Of a stretch of DNA of 64,000 nt, positions 11,101 to 24,600 are shown in pieces (the first letter of the stretch is position 1; each line of letters begins with the position of its first letter). The translations under genes and the position numbers were made by a program. The stretch covers positions 62,001-126,000 of the forward strand of contig NW_027478853.1 in NCBI RefSeq assembly GCF_051014685.1, written 5' to 3'. This DNA comes from Ptiloglossa arizonensis (Eukaryota; Arthropoda; Insecta; Hymenoptera; Colletidae). The notes beneath the pieces were generated by a model that did not search any database, was not told the origin of the DNA, and saw only the letters and a program-made list of their open reading frames with translations.

Positions 11101-11377
11101 CTCACGGATTGTTCAATCCGCAAAATTTCTGTTGCATCTAAAAGTAGAAACTCACCCGATTACAACGGTATGTGTAGTTTTCCCCTAGGCCGTCCTAGTT
11201 ATTCGTTTCGAGCATCAGATCTGCGCAAATTTTGAGTTTCACAAGCGTTTCTTACATCCAAACTGCCATATCTCGCGAACGGATTGAGCAATCCGTAAAA
11301 TTTCTGTTGCATCTGAAAGTAGAAACCCGCCCGATTACAACGGTATGCGCACTTTTCCCCTAGGCCGTTCTAGTTAT
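7180..11377 (+). repeat. Tandem duplication of a 12-monomer unit (2 x 2,099 bp)
   Basis: Copy one is about 7180-9278 and copy two about 9279-11377, with the similarity running on to about 11431. The unit is 12 x 175 minus 1. Shared markers include GTTGTTCGTTTCAAGC, GCGATAATTTTGAG, GTAGAGACTCGCC with ACATCGG, CCGTTGCATCGG and AATATCTGTTGCAACTG. It overlaps the second 11-mer copy, so it happened after the 11-mer duplication. One difference is CTTAAGCG (8790) versus CTGAAGCG (10889). Confidence 0.88.
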
Positions 11378-12652
11378 TCGTTTCGAGCATCAGAACTGCG
11401 AAAATTTTGAGTTTCTCAAGCGTTTCTTACCTCCAAACTGCCATTTCTCCCGAACGGATTGACCAATCCGCAAAGTTTCTGTTGCATCTGAAAGTAGAAA
11501 CTCGCCCGATTACAACGGTAGGTGTAGTTTTCCCCTAGGCCGTTCTAGTTATTCGTTTCGAGCACCAGAACTGCGAAAATTTTGAGTTTCTCAAGCGTTT
11601 CTTACCTCCAAACTGCCATATCTCGCGAACGGATTGACCAATCCGCAAAATTTCTGTTGCATCTGAAAGTAGAAACTCACCCGATTACAACGGTATGTGT
11701 AGTTTTCCCCTAGGCCGTCCTAGTTATTCGTTTCGAGCATCAGAACTGCGCAAATTTCGAGTTTCTCAAGCGTTTCTTACATCCAAACTGCCATATCTCG
11801 CGAACGGATTGACCAATACGCAAAATTTCTGTTGCATCTGAAAGTAGAAACTCGCCCGATTACAACGGTATGTGTAGTTTTCCCCTTGGCCGTTCCAGTT
11901 ATTCATTTCGAGCATCAGAACTGCGAATATTTTGAGTTTCTCAAGCGTTTCTTACCTCCAAACTGCCATATCTCGCGAACGGATTGACCAATCCGCAAAA
12001 TTTCTGTTGCTTCTGAAAGTAGAAACTCGCCCGATTACAACGATATGCGTACTTTTCCCCTAGGCCGTCCTAGTTATTCGTTTCGAGAATCAGAACTGCG
12101 CAAATTTCGAGTTTCTCAAGCGTTTCTTACCTCCAAACTGCCATATCTCGCGAACGGATTGACTAATCCGCAAAATTTCTGTTGCATCTGAAAGTAGAAA
12201 CTCGCCCGATTACAACGGTATGTGTACTTTTCCCCTAGGCCGTTCTAGTTACTCGTTTCGAGCATCAGAACTGGGAAAATTTTGAGTTTCTGAAGCGTTT
12301 CTTATCTCCAAACTGCCATATCTCGCGAACGTATTGATCAATCCGCAAAATTTCTGTTGCATCTGAAAGTAGAAACTCGTCCGATTGCAACGGTATGCGT
12401 TCATTTCCCCTAGGCCGCACTAGTTACTCGTTTCGAGCATCAGAACTGCGAAATTTTGAGTTTCTCAAGCGTTTCTTATATCCAAACTGCCATATCTCAC
12501 GAACGGATTGATCAATCCGCAAAATTTCTGTTGCATCCGAAAGTAGAAACTCGCCCGATTACAACGGTATGCGTACTCTTCCCCTAGGCCGTTCTAGTTA
12601 CTCGTTTCGAGCATCAGAACTGCGAAAATTTTGAGTTTCTCAAGCGTTTCTT
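10873..12652 (+). repeat. Second copy of the 2.65-4.43 kb segment
   Basis: Homologous to 2654-4433 at an offset of 8,219 bp and joined seamlessly to the 12-mer duplication on its left. At 12653 the match stops: the upstream source continues with TTACCTCC and GACCAATCC, whereas this copy continues with TTATCTCC and CGGGTTGATC, which belongs to the tetramer family of 4.9-5.4 kb. The junction keeps the 175-bp phase. Confidence 0.8.
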
Positions 12653-14892
12653 ATCTCCAAACTGCCATATCTCGCGAACGGGTTGATCAATCCGCAAAAT
12701 TTCTGTTGCATCTGAAAGTAGAAACTCGACCGATTACAACGGTAGGTGTAGTTTTCCCCTAGGCTGTTCTAATTATTCGTTTCGAGCATCAGACTGCGAA
12801 AATTTTGAGTTTCTCAAGCGTTTCTTACTTTCAAACTGCCATATCTCGCGAACGGATTGACCAATCCGCAAAATTTCTGTTGCTTCTGAAAGTAGAAACT
12901 CGCCCGATTACAACGGTATGCGCACTTTTCCCCTAGGCCGCACTAGTTACTCGTTTCGAGCATCAGAACTGCGAAAATTTTGAGTTTCTCAAGCGTTTCT
13001 TATATCCAAACTGCCATATCTCGCGAACGGATTGATCAATCCGCAAAATTTCTGTTGCATCTGAAAGTAGAAACTCGCCCGATTAAAACGGTATGCGTAC
13101 TTTTCCCCTAGGCCGTTCTAGTTACTCGTTTCGAGCATCAGAACTGGGAAAATTTTGAGTTTCTGAAGCGTTTCTTATCTCCAAACTGCCATATCTCGCG
13201 AACGTAATGATCAATCCGCAAAATTTCTGTTGCATCTGAAAGTAGAAACTCGCCCGATTAAAACGGTATGCGTACTTTTCCCCTAGGCCGTTCTAGTTAT
13301 TCGTTTCGAGCATCAGAACTGCGAAAATTTTGAGTTTCTCAAGCGTTTCTTACCTCCAAACTGCCATATCTCGCGAACGGATTGACCAATCCGCAAAATT
13401 TCTGTTGCATCTGAAAGTAGAAACTCGCCCAATTACAACGGTATGCGCACTTTTCCCCTAGGCCGTTCTAGTTAATCGTTTCGTGCATCAGAACTGCGAA
13501 AATTTTGAGTTTCTCAAGCGTTTCTTATCTCCAAACTGCCACATCTCGCGAACAGATTGAACAATCCGCAAAATTTCTGTTGCATCTGAAAGTAGAAACT
13601 CGCCCGATTACAACGGTAGGTGTAGTTTTCCCCTAGGCCGTTCTAGTTATTCGTTTCGAGCATCAGAACTGCGAAAATTTTGAGTATCTCAAGCGTTTCT
13701 TACCTCCAAACTGCCATATCTCGCGAACGGATTGACCAATCCGCAAAATTTCTGTTGCATCTGAAAGTAGAAACTCGCCCAATTACAACGGTATGCGCAC
13801 TTTTCCCCTAGCCCGTTCTAGTTAATCGTTTCGTGCATCAGAACAGCGAAAATTTTGAGTTTCTCAAGCGTTTCTTACCTCCAAACTGCCAGATCTCGCG
13901 AACGGATTGACTAATCCGCAAAATTTCTGTTGCATCTGAAAGTAGAAACTCGCCCGATTACAACGGTTGGTGTACTTTTGCCCTAGGCCGTCCTAGTTAT
14001 TCGTTTCGAGCATCAGAACAGCGAAAATTTTGAGTTTCTCAAGCGTTTCTTACCTCCAAACTGCCATATCTCGCGAACGGATTGACTAATCCGCAAAATT
14101 TCTGTTGCATCTGAAAGTAGAAACGCGCCCGACTAAAACGGTATGCGTACTTTTCCCCTAGGCTGTTCTAGTTACTCGTTTCGAGCATCAGAACTGCGAA
14201 AATTTTGAGTTTCTCAAGCGTTTCTTATCTCCAAACTGCCATATCTCGCGAACGGGTTGATCAATCCGCAAAATTTCTGTTGCATCTGAAAGTAGAAACT
14301 CGACCGATTACAACGGTAGGTGTAGTTTTCCCCTAGGCTGTTCTAGTTATTCGTTTCGAGCATCAGACTGCGAAAATTTTGAGTTTCTCAAGCGTTTCTT
14401 ACCTTCAAACTGCCATATCTCGCGAACGGATTGACCAATCCGCAAAATTTCTGTTGCTTCTGAAAGTAGAAACTCGCCCGATTACAACGGTATGCGCACT
14501 TTTCCCCTAGGCCGTTCTAGTTGTTCGTTTCGGCGCATCAGAGCTGCGAAAATTTTGAGTTTCTCAAGCGTTTCTTACCACCAAACTGCCATATCTCGCG
14601 AACGGATTGACCAATCCGCCAAATTTCTGTTACATTTGAAAGTAGAAACTAGCCCGATTACAACGGTATGCGCACTTTTCCCCTGGGCCGTTCTAGTTAT
14701 TCGTTTCAAGCATCAGAACTGCGATAATTTTGAGTTTCTAAAGCGTTTCTTACCTCCAAACTGCCATATCTCGCGAACGGATTGACCAATCCGCAAAATT
14801 TGTGTTGCATCTGAAAGTAGAAACTCGCCCGATTACAACGGTATGTGTAGTTTTCCCCTAGGCCGTTCCTGTTATTCGTTTCGAGCATCAGA
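12653..14892 (+). repeat. Mosaic of rearranged monomers
   Basis: Thirteen monomers built from pieces seen elsewhere. 12653-13080 resembles 4.95-5.39 kb, 13855-14500 resembles 4.58-5.24 kb (GCCAGATCTCGCG, ACGCGCCCG) and 14700-14892 resembles 5955-6145. One monomer near 14533 has a unique CGTTTCGGCGCATCAG with a one-base insertion. The GTTAATCG variant at 13821 recurs at 16446, 15 monomers away. No non-satellite sequence is present. Confidence 0.75.
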
Positions 14893-17800
14893 ACTGCGAA
14901 AATTTTGAGTTTCTCAAGCGTTTCTTACCTCCAAACTGCCATATCTCGCGGACGGATTGACCGATCCGCAAAATTTCTGTTGCATCTGAAAGTAGAGACT
15001 CGCCCGATTACATCGGTATGTGTAGTTTTCCCCTAGGCCGTTCCAGTTATTCGTTTCGAGCATCAGAACTGCGAAAATTTTGAGTTTCTCAAGCGTTTCT
15101 TACATCCAAACTGCCATATCTCGCGAACGGATTGACCGATCCGCAAAATTTCCGTTGCATCGGAAAGTAGAAACTCGCCCGATTACAACGGTATGCGCAC
15201 TTTTCCCCTAGGCCGTTCTAGTTATTCGTTTCAAGCATCAGAACTGCGCAAATTTTGAGTTTCCCAAGCGTTTCTTACCTCCAAACTGCCATATCTCGCG
15301 AACGGATTGACCAATCCGCAAAATATCTGTTGCAACTGAAAGTAGAAACTCGCCAGATTACAACGGTATGTGTAGTTTTCCCCTAGGCCGTTCCAGTTAT
15401 TCGTTTCGAGCATCAGAGCTGCGAAAATTTTGAGTTTCTTAAGCGTTTCTTACCTCCAAACTGCCATATCTCGCGAACGGATTGACCAATCCGCAAAATT
15501 TCTGTTGCATTTGAAAGTAGAAACTCGCCCGATTACAACGGTATGCGCAATTTTCCCCTGGGCCGTTCTAGTTATTCGTTTCAAGCATCAGAACTGGGAA
15601 AATTTTGAGTTTCTCAAGCGTTTCTTACCTCCAAACTGCCATATCTCGCGAACGGATTGACCAATCCGCAAAATATCTGTTGCATCTGAAAGTAGAAACT
15701 CGCCCGATTACAACGGTATGTGTAGTTTTCCCCTAGGCCGTTCCAGTTATTCATTTCGAGCATCAGAACTGCGAAAAATTTGAGTTTCTCAAGCGTTTCT
15801 TACCTCCAAACTGCCATATCTCGCGAACGGATTGACCAATCCGCAAAATTTCTGTTGCTTCTGAAAGTAGAAACTCGCCCGATTACAACGGTATGCGCAC
15901 TTTTCCCCTAGGCCGTTCTAGTTATTCGTTTCGAGCATCAGAGCTGCGAAAATTTTGAGTTTCTCAAGCGTTTCTTACCTCCAAACTGCCATATCTCGCG
16001 AACGGATTGACCAATCCGCAAAATTTCTGTTGCATCTGAAGGTAGAAACTCGCCCGATTACAACGGTATGCGTACTTTTCCCCGAGGCCGTTCTAGTTAC
16101 TCGTTTCTAGCATCAGAACTGCGAAAATTTTGAGTTTCTCAAGCGTTTCTTATCTCCAAACTGCCATATCTCGCGAACGGATTGATCAATCCGCAAAATT
16201 TCTGTTGCATCTGAAAGTAGAAACTCGCCCGATTACAACGGTAGGTGTAGTTTTCCCCTAGGCCGTTCTAGTTATTCGTTTCGAGCATCAGAACTGCGAA
16301 AATTTTGAGTTTCTCAAGCGTTTCTTACCTCCAAACTGCCATATCTCGCGAACGGATTGACCAATCCGCAAAATTTCTGTTGCATCTGAAAGTAGAAACT
16401 CGCCCAATTACAACGGTATGCGCACTTTTCCCCTAGGCCGTTCTAGTTAATCGTTTCGTGCATCAGAACAGCGAAAATTTTGAGTTTCTCAAGCGTTTCT
16501 TACCTCCAAACTGCCAGATCTCGCGAACGGATTGACTAATCCGCAAAATTTCTGTTGCATCTGAAAGTAGAAACTCGCCCGATTACAACGGTAGGTGTAC
16601 TTTTCCCCTAGGCCGTCCTAGTTATTCGTTTCGAGCATCAGAACAGCGAAAATTTTGAGTTTCTCAAGCGTTTCTTACCTCCAAACTGCCATATCTCGCG
16701 AACGGATTGACTAATCCGCAAAATTTCTGTTGCATCTGAAAGTAGAAACGCGCCCGATTAAAATGGTATGCGTACTTTTCCCCTAGGCTGTTCTAGTTAC
16801 TCGTTTCGAGCATCAGAACTGCGAAAATTTTGAGTTTGTCAAGCGTTTCTTATCTCCAAACTGCCATATCTCGCGAACGGGTTGATCAATCCGCAAAATT
16901 TCTGTTGCATCTGAAAGTAGAAACTCGACCGATTACAACGGTAGGTGTAGTTTTCCCCTAGGCTGTTCTAGTTATTCGTTTCGAGCATCAGACTGCGAAA
17001 ATTTTGAGTTTCTCAAGCGTTTCTTACCTCCAAACTGCCATATCTCGCGGACGGATTGACCGATCCGCAAAATTTCTGTTGCATCTGAAAGTAGAGACTC
17101 GCCCGATTACATCGGTATGTGTAGTTTTCCCCTAGGCCGTTCCAGTTATTCGTTTCGAGCATCAGAACTGCGAAAATTTTGAGTTTCTCAAGCGTTTCTT
17201 ACATCCAAACTGCCATATCTCGCGAACGGATTGACCGATCCGCAAAATTTCCGTTGCATCGGAAAGTAGAAACTCGCCCGATTACAACGGTATGTGTAGT
17301 TTTCCCCTAGGCCGTTCCAGTTATTCGTTTCGAGCATCAGAACTGCGAAAATTTTGAGTTTCTCAAGCGTTTCTTACCTCCAAACTGCCATATCTCGCGG
17401 ACGGATTGACCGATCCGCAAAATTTCTGTTGCATCTGAAAGTAGAAACTCGCCCGATTACAACGGTATGCGCACTTTTCCCCTAGGCCGTTCTAGTTATT
17501 CGTTTCAAGCATCAGAACTGCGCAAATTTTGAGTTTCCCAAGCGTTTCTTACCTCCAAACTGCCATATCTCGCGAACGGATTGACCAATCCGCAAAATAT
17601 CTGTTGCAACTGAAAGTAGAAACTCGCCAGATTACAACGGTATGTGTAGTTTTCCCCTAGGCCGTTCCAGTTATTCGTTTCGAGCATCAGAGCTGCGAAA
17701 ATTTTGAGTTTCTTAAGCGTTTCTTACTTCCAAACTGCCATATCTCGCGAACGGATTGACCAATCCGCAAAATTTCTGTTGCATTTGAAAGTAGAAACTC

Positions 17801-18614
17801 GCCCGATTACAACGGTATGCGCAATTTTCCCCTGGGCCGTTCTAGTTATTCGTTTCAAGCATCAGAACTGGGAAAATTTTGAGTTTCTCAAGCGTTTCTT
17901 ACCTCCAAACTGCCATATCTCGCGAACGGATTGACCAATCCGCAAAATATCTGTTGCATCTGAAAGTAGAAACTCGCCCGATTACAACGGTATGTGTAGT
18001 TTTCCCCTAGGCCGTTCCAGTTATTCATTTCGAGCATCAGAACTGCGAAAAATTTGAGTTTCTCAAGCGTTTCTTACCTCCAAACTGCCATATCTCGCGA
18101 ACGGATTGACCAATCCGCAAAATTTCTGTTGCTTCTGAAAGTAGAAACTCGCCCGATTACAACGGTATGCGCACTTTTCCCCTAGGCCGTTCTAGTTATT
18201 CGTTTCGTGCATCAGAGCTGCGAAAATTTTGAGTTTCTCAAGCGTTTCTTACCTCCAAACTGCCATATCTCGCGAACGGATTGACCAATCCGCAAAATTT
18301 CTGTTGCATCTGAAGGTAGAAACTCGCCCGATTACAACGGTATGCGTACTTTTCCCCGAGGCCGTTCTAGTTACTCGTTTCTAGCATCAGAACTGCGAAA
18401 ATTTTGAGTTTCTCAAGCGTTTCTTATCTCCAAACTGCCATATCTCGCGAACGGATTGATCAATCCGCAAAATTTCTGTTGCATCTGAAAGTAGAAACTC
18501 GCCCGATTACAACGGTAGGTGTAGTTTTCCCCTAGGCCGTTCTAGTTATTCGTTTCGAGCATCAGAACTGCGAAAATTTTGAGTTTCTCAAGCGTTTCTT
18601 ACCTCCAAACTGCC
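14893..18614 (+). repeat. 12/13-monomer duplication with one monomer gained or lost
   Basis: 14893-16991 and 16992-18614 are homologous. The offset is 2,099 bp up to about 15190 and 2,274 bp beyond it, so the first copy lacks one monomer (the CGCGGACGG, GACCGATCC, GTAGAAAC type) that the second copy retains. The same monomer exists in the 8.1-8.7 kb and 10.2-10.8 kb relatives, so its absence at 15.19 kb is a deletion. Shared markers include GCGCAATTTTCC, GAACTGGGAAAA, AATATCTG, GAAAAATTTGAG and CTGAAGGTAG with CCCCGAGG. Confidence 0.8.
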
Positions 18615-21600
18615 GTATCTCGCGAACGGATTGACCAACCCGCAAAATTTCTGTTGCATCTGAAAGTAGAAACTCGCCCGATTACAACGGTGGGTGTAGT
18701 TTTCCCCTAGGCCGTTCCAGTCATTCGTGTCGAGCATCAGAACTGCGAAAATTTTGAGTTTCTCAAGCGTTTCTTACCTCCAAACTGCCATATCTCGCGA
18801 ACGGATTGCCCAATCCGCAAAATTTCTGTTGCCTCTGAAAGTAGAAACTCGACCGATTACAACGGTATGTGTAGTCTTCCCCTAGGCCGTTCCAGTCATT
18901 CGTGTCGAGCATCAGAACTGCGAAAATTTTGAGTTTCTCTTGCGTTTCTTACCTCCAAACTGCCATATCTCGCGAACAGATTGCCCAATCCGCAAAATTT
19001 CTGTTGCCTCTGAAAGTAGAAACTCGACCGATTACAACGGTATGTATAGTCTTCCCCTAGGCCGTTCCAGTTATTCATTTCGAGCATCAGAACTGCGAAA
19101 ATTTTGAGTTTCTCAAGGGTTTCTTACCTCCAAACTGCCATATCTCGCGAACGGATTGACCAATCCGCAAAATTTCTGTTGCTTCTGAAAGTAGAAACTC
19201 GCCCGATTACAGCGGTATGCGCACTTTTCCCCTAGGCCGTTCTAGTTATTCGATTCGTGCATCAGAACTGCGAAAATTTTGAGTTTCTCAAGCGTTTCTT
19301 ACCTCCAAACTGCCATATCTTGCGAACGGAGTGACCAATCCGAAAAATTTCTGTTGCATCTGAAAGTAGAAACTCGCCCTATTAAAACGGTATGTGTAGT
19401 TTTCCCCTAGGCCGTTCTAGTTATTCGTTTCGAGCATCAGAACGGCGAAAATTTTGAGTTTCTCAAGCGTTTCTTACATCCAAACTGCCATATCTCGCGA
19501 ACGGATTGACTAATCCGCAAAATTTCTGTTGCATCTGAAAGTAGAAACTCGCCCGATTACAACGGTATGCGTACTTCTCCCCTAGCCGTTCTAGTTACTC
19601 GTTTCGAGCATCAGAACTGCGAAAATTTTGCGTTTCTCAAGCGTTTCTTATCTCCAAACTGCCATATCTCGCGAACGGATTGCCCAATCCGCAAAATTTC
19701 TGTTGCCTCTGAAAGTAGAAACTCGACCGATTACAACGGTATGTATAGTCTTCCCCTAGGCCGTTCCAGTTATTCATTTCGAGCATCAGAACTGCGAAAA
19801 TTTTGAGTTTCTCAAGGGTTTCTTACCTCCAAACTGCCATATCTCGCGAACGGATTGACCAATCCGCAAAATTTCTGTTGCATCTGAAAGTAGAAACTCG
19901 CCCGATTAAAACGGTATATGTAGTTTTCCCCTAGGCCGTTCTAGTTATTCGTTTCGAGCATCAGAACGGCGAAAATTTTGAGTTTCTCAAGCGTTTCTTA
20001 CATCCAAACTGCCATATCTCGCGAACGGATTGACTAATCCGCAAAATTTCTGTTGCATCAGAAAGTAGAAACTCGCCCGATTACAACGGTATGCGTACTT
20101 CTCCCCTAGCCGTTCTAGTTACTCGTTTCGAGCATCAGAACTGCGAAAATTTTGCGTTTCTCAAGCGTTTCTTATCTCCAAACTGCCATATCTCGCGAAC
20201 GGATTGACCATTCCGCAAAATTTCTGTTGCATCTGAAAGTAGAAACTCGCCCGATTACAACGGTAGGTGTAGTTTCCCCCTAGGCCGTTCTAGTTATTCG
20301 TTTAGAGCATCAGAACAGCGAAAATTTTGAGTTTCTCAAGCGTTTCTTACCTCCAAACTGCCATATCTCGCGAACGGATTGACCAATCTGCAAAATTTCT
20401 GTTACATCTGAAAGTAGAAACTCGCCCGATTACAACGGTAGGTGTAGTTTTCCCCTAGGCTGTTCTAGTTATTCGTTTCGAGCATCAGAACTGCGAAAAT
20501 TTTGAGTTTCTCAAGCGTTTCTTATCTGCAAACTGCAATATCTCGCGAACGGATTGATCAATCCGCAAAATTTCTATTGCATCTGAAAGTAGAAACTCGC
20601 CCGATTACACCGGTATGCGCACTTCTCCCCTAGGCCGTTCTAGTTACTCGTTTCGAGCATCAGAACTGCGAAAATTTTGCGTTTCTCAAGCGTTTCTTAT
20701 CTCCAAATTGCCATATCTCGCGAACGGATTGACCATTCCGCAAAATTTCTGTTGCATCTGAAAGTAGAAAGTCGCCCGATTACAACGGTAGGTGTAGTTT
20801 TCCCCTAGGCCGTTCTAGTTATTCGTTTAGAGCATCAGAACAGCGAAAATTTTGAGTTTCTCAAGCGTTTCTTACCTCCAAACTGCCGTATCTCGCGAAC
20901 GGATTGACCAATCCGCAAAATTTCTGTTGCATCTGAAAGTAGAAACTCGCCCGATTACAACGGTATGCGCACTTTTCCCCTAGGCCGTTCTAGTTATTCG
21001 TTTCAAGCATCAGAACTGCGCAAATTTTGAGTTTCTCAAGCGTTTCTTACCTCCAAACTGCCATATCTCGCGAACGGATTGACCAATCCGCAAAATTTGT
21101 GTTGCATCTGAAAGTAGAAACTCGCCCGATTACAACGGCATGTGTAGTTTTCCCCTAGGCCGTTCTAGTTATTCGTTTCGAGCATCAGAGCTGCGAAAAT
21201 TTTGAGTTTCTCAAGCGTTTCTTACCTCCAAACTGCCATATCTCGCGAACGGATTGACCAATCCGCAAAATTTCTGTTGCTTCTGAAAGTAGAAACTCGC
21301 CCGATTACAGCGGTATGCGCACTTTTCCCCTAGGCCGTTCTAGTTACTCGTTTCGAGCATCAGAACTGCGAAAATTTTGCGTTTCTCAAGCGTTTCTTAT
21401 CTCCAAATTGCCATATCTCGCGAACGGATTGACCATTCCGCAAAATTTCTGTTGCATCTGAAAGTAGAAAGTCGCCCGATTACAACGGTAGGTGTAGTTT
21501 TCCCCTAGGCCGTTCTAGTTATTCGTTTAGAGCATCAGAACAGCGAAAATTTTGAGTTTCTCAAATGTTTCTTACATCCAAACTGCCATATCTCGCGAAC

Positions 21601-24600
21601 GGATTGACTAATCCGCAAAATTTCTGTTGCATCTGAAAGTAGAAACTCGCCCGATTACAGCGGTATGCGCACTTTTCCCCTAGGCCGTTCTAGTTATTCG
21701 ATTCGTGCATCAGAACTGCGAAAATTTTGAGTTTCTCAAGCGTTTCTTACCTCCAAACTGCCATATCTCGCGAACGGAGTGACCAATCCGAAAAATTTCT
21801 GTTGCATCTGAAGGTAGAAACTCGCCCGATTACAACGGTATGCGTACTTTTCCCCGAGGCCGTTCTAGTTACTCGTTTCTAGCATCAGAACTGCGAAAAT
21901 TTTGAGTTTCTCAAGCGTTTCTTATCTCCAAACTGCCATATCTCGCGAACGGATTGATCAATCCGCAAAATTTCTGTTGCATCTGAAAGTAGAAGCTCGC
22001 CCGATTACAACGGTAGGTGTAGTTTTCCCCTAGGCCGTTCTAGTTATTCGTTTCGAGCATCAGAACTGCGAAAATTTTGAGTTTCTCAAGCGTTTCTTAC
22101 CTCCAAACTGCCGTATCTCGCGAACGGATTGACCAATCCGCAAAATTTCTGTTGCATCTGAAAGTAGAAACTCGCCCGATTACAACGGTGGGTGTAGTTT
22201 TCCCCTAGGCCGTTCCAGTCATTCGTGTCGAGCATCAGAACTGCGAAAATTTTGAGTTTCTCAAGCGCTTCTTACCTCCAAACTGCCATATCTCGCGAAC
22301 GGATTGATCAATCCGCAAAATTTCTGTTGCCTCTGAAAGTAGAAACTCGACCGATTACAACGGTATTGTGTAGCCTTCCCCTAGGCCGTTCCAGTTATTC
22401 ATTTCGAGCATCAGAACTGCGAAAATTTTGAGTTTCTCAAGCGTTTCTTACCTCCAAACTGCCATATCTCGCGAACGGATTGACCAATCCGCAAAATTTC
22501 TGTTGCTTCTGAAAGTAGAAACTCGCCCGATTACAACGGTATGCGCACTTTTCCCCTAGGCCGTTCTAGTTATTCGTTTCGTGCATCAGAGCTGCGAAAA
22601 TTTTGAGTTTCTCAAGCGTTTCTTACCTCCAAACTGCCATATCTCGCGAACGGATTGACCAATCCGCAAAATTTCTGTTGCATCTGAAGGTAGAAACTCG
22701 CCCGATTACAACGGTATGCGTACTTTTCCCCGAGGCCGTTCTAGTTACTCGTTTCTAGCATCAGAACTGCGAAAATTTTGAGTTTCTCAAGCGTTTCTTA
22801 TCTCCAAACTGCCATATCTCGCGAACGGATTGATCAATCCGCAAAATTTCTGTTGCATCTGAAAGTAGAAACTCGCCCGATTACAACGGTAGGTGTAGTT
22901 TTCCCCTAGGCCGTTCTAGTTATTCGTTTCGAGCATCAGAACTGCGAAAATTTTGAGTTTCTCAAGCGTTTCTTACCTCCAAACTGCCGTATCTCGCGAA
23001 CGGATTGACCAACCCGCAAAATTTCTGTTGCATCTGAAAGTAGAAACTCGCCCGATTACAACGGTGGGTGTAGTTTTCCCCTAGGCCGTTCCAGTCATTC
23101 GTGTCGAGCATCAGAACTGCGAAAATTTTGAGTTTCTCAAGCGTTTCTTACCTCCAAACTGCCATATCTCGCGAACGGATTGCCCAATCCGCAAAATTTC
23201 TGTTGCCTCTGAAAGTAGAAACTCGACCGATTACAACGGTATGTGTAGTCTTCCCCTAGGCCGTTCCAGTCATTCGTGTCGAGCATCAGAACTGCGAAAA
23301 TTTTGAGTTTCTCTTGCGTTTCTTACCTCCAAACTGCCATATCTCGCGAACAGATTGCCCAATCCGCAAAATTTCTGTTGCCTCTGAAAGTAGAAACTCG
23401 ACCGATTACAACGGTATGTATAGTCTTCCCCTAGGCCGTTCCAGTTATTCATTTCGAGCATCAGAACTGCGAAAATTTTGAGTTTCTCAAGGGTTTCTTA
23501 CCTCCAAACTGCCATATCTCGCGAACGGATTGACCAATCCGCAAAATTTCTGTTGCTTCTGAAAGTAGAAACTCGCCCGATTACAGCGGTATGCGCACTT
23601 TTCCCCTAGGCCGTTCTAGTTATTCGATTCGTGCATCAGAACTGCGAAAATTTTGAGTTTCTCAAGCGTTTCTTACCTCCAAACTGCCATATCTCGCGAA
23701 CGGAGTGACCAATCCGAAAAATTTCTGTTGCATCTGAAAGTAGAAACTCGCCCTATTAAAACGGTATGTGTAGTTTTCCCCTAGGCCGTTCTAGTTATTC
23801 GTTTCGAGCATCAGAACGGCGAAAATTTTGAGTTTCTCAAGCGTTTCTTACATCCAAACTGCCATATCTCGCGAACGGATTGACTAATCCGCAAAATTTC
23901 TGTTGCATCTGAAAGTAGAAACTCGCCCGATTACAACGGTATGCGTACTTCTCCCCTAGCCGTTCTAGTTACTCGTTTCGAGCATCAGAACTGCGAAAAT
24001 TTTGCGTTTCTCAAGCGTTTCTTATCTCCAAACTGCCATATCTCGCGAACGGATTGCCCAATCCGCAAAATTTCTGTTGCCTCTGAAAGTAGAAACTCGA
24101 CCGATTACAACGGTATGTATAGTCTTCCCCTAGGCCGTTCCAGTTATTCATTTCGAGCATCAGAACTGCGAAAATTTTGAGTTTCTCAAGGGTTTCTTAC
24201 CTCCAAACTGCCATATCTCGCGAACGGATTGACCAATCCGCAAAATTTCTGTTGCATCTGAAAGTAGAAACTCGCCCGATTAAAACGGTATATGTAGTTT
24301 TCCCCTAGGCCGTTCTAGTTATTCGTTTCGAGCATCAGAACGGCGAAAATTTTGAGTTTCTCAAGCGTTTCTTACATCCAAACTGCCATATCTCGCGAAC
24401 GGATTGACTAATCCGCAAAATTTCTGTTGCATCAGAAAGTAGAAACTCGCCCGATTACAACGGTATGCGTACTTCTCCCCTAGCCGTTCTAGTTACTCGT
24501 TTCGAGCATCAGAACTGCGAAAATTTTGCGTTTCTCAAGCGTTTCTTATCTCCAAACTGCCATATCTCGCGAACGGATTGACCATTCCGCAAAATTTCTG

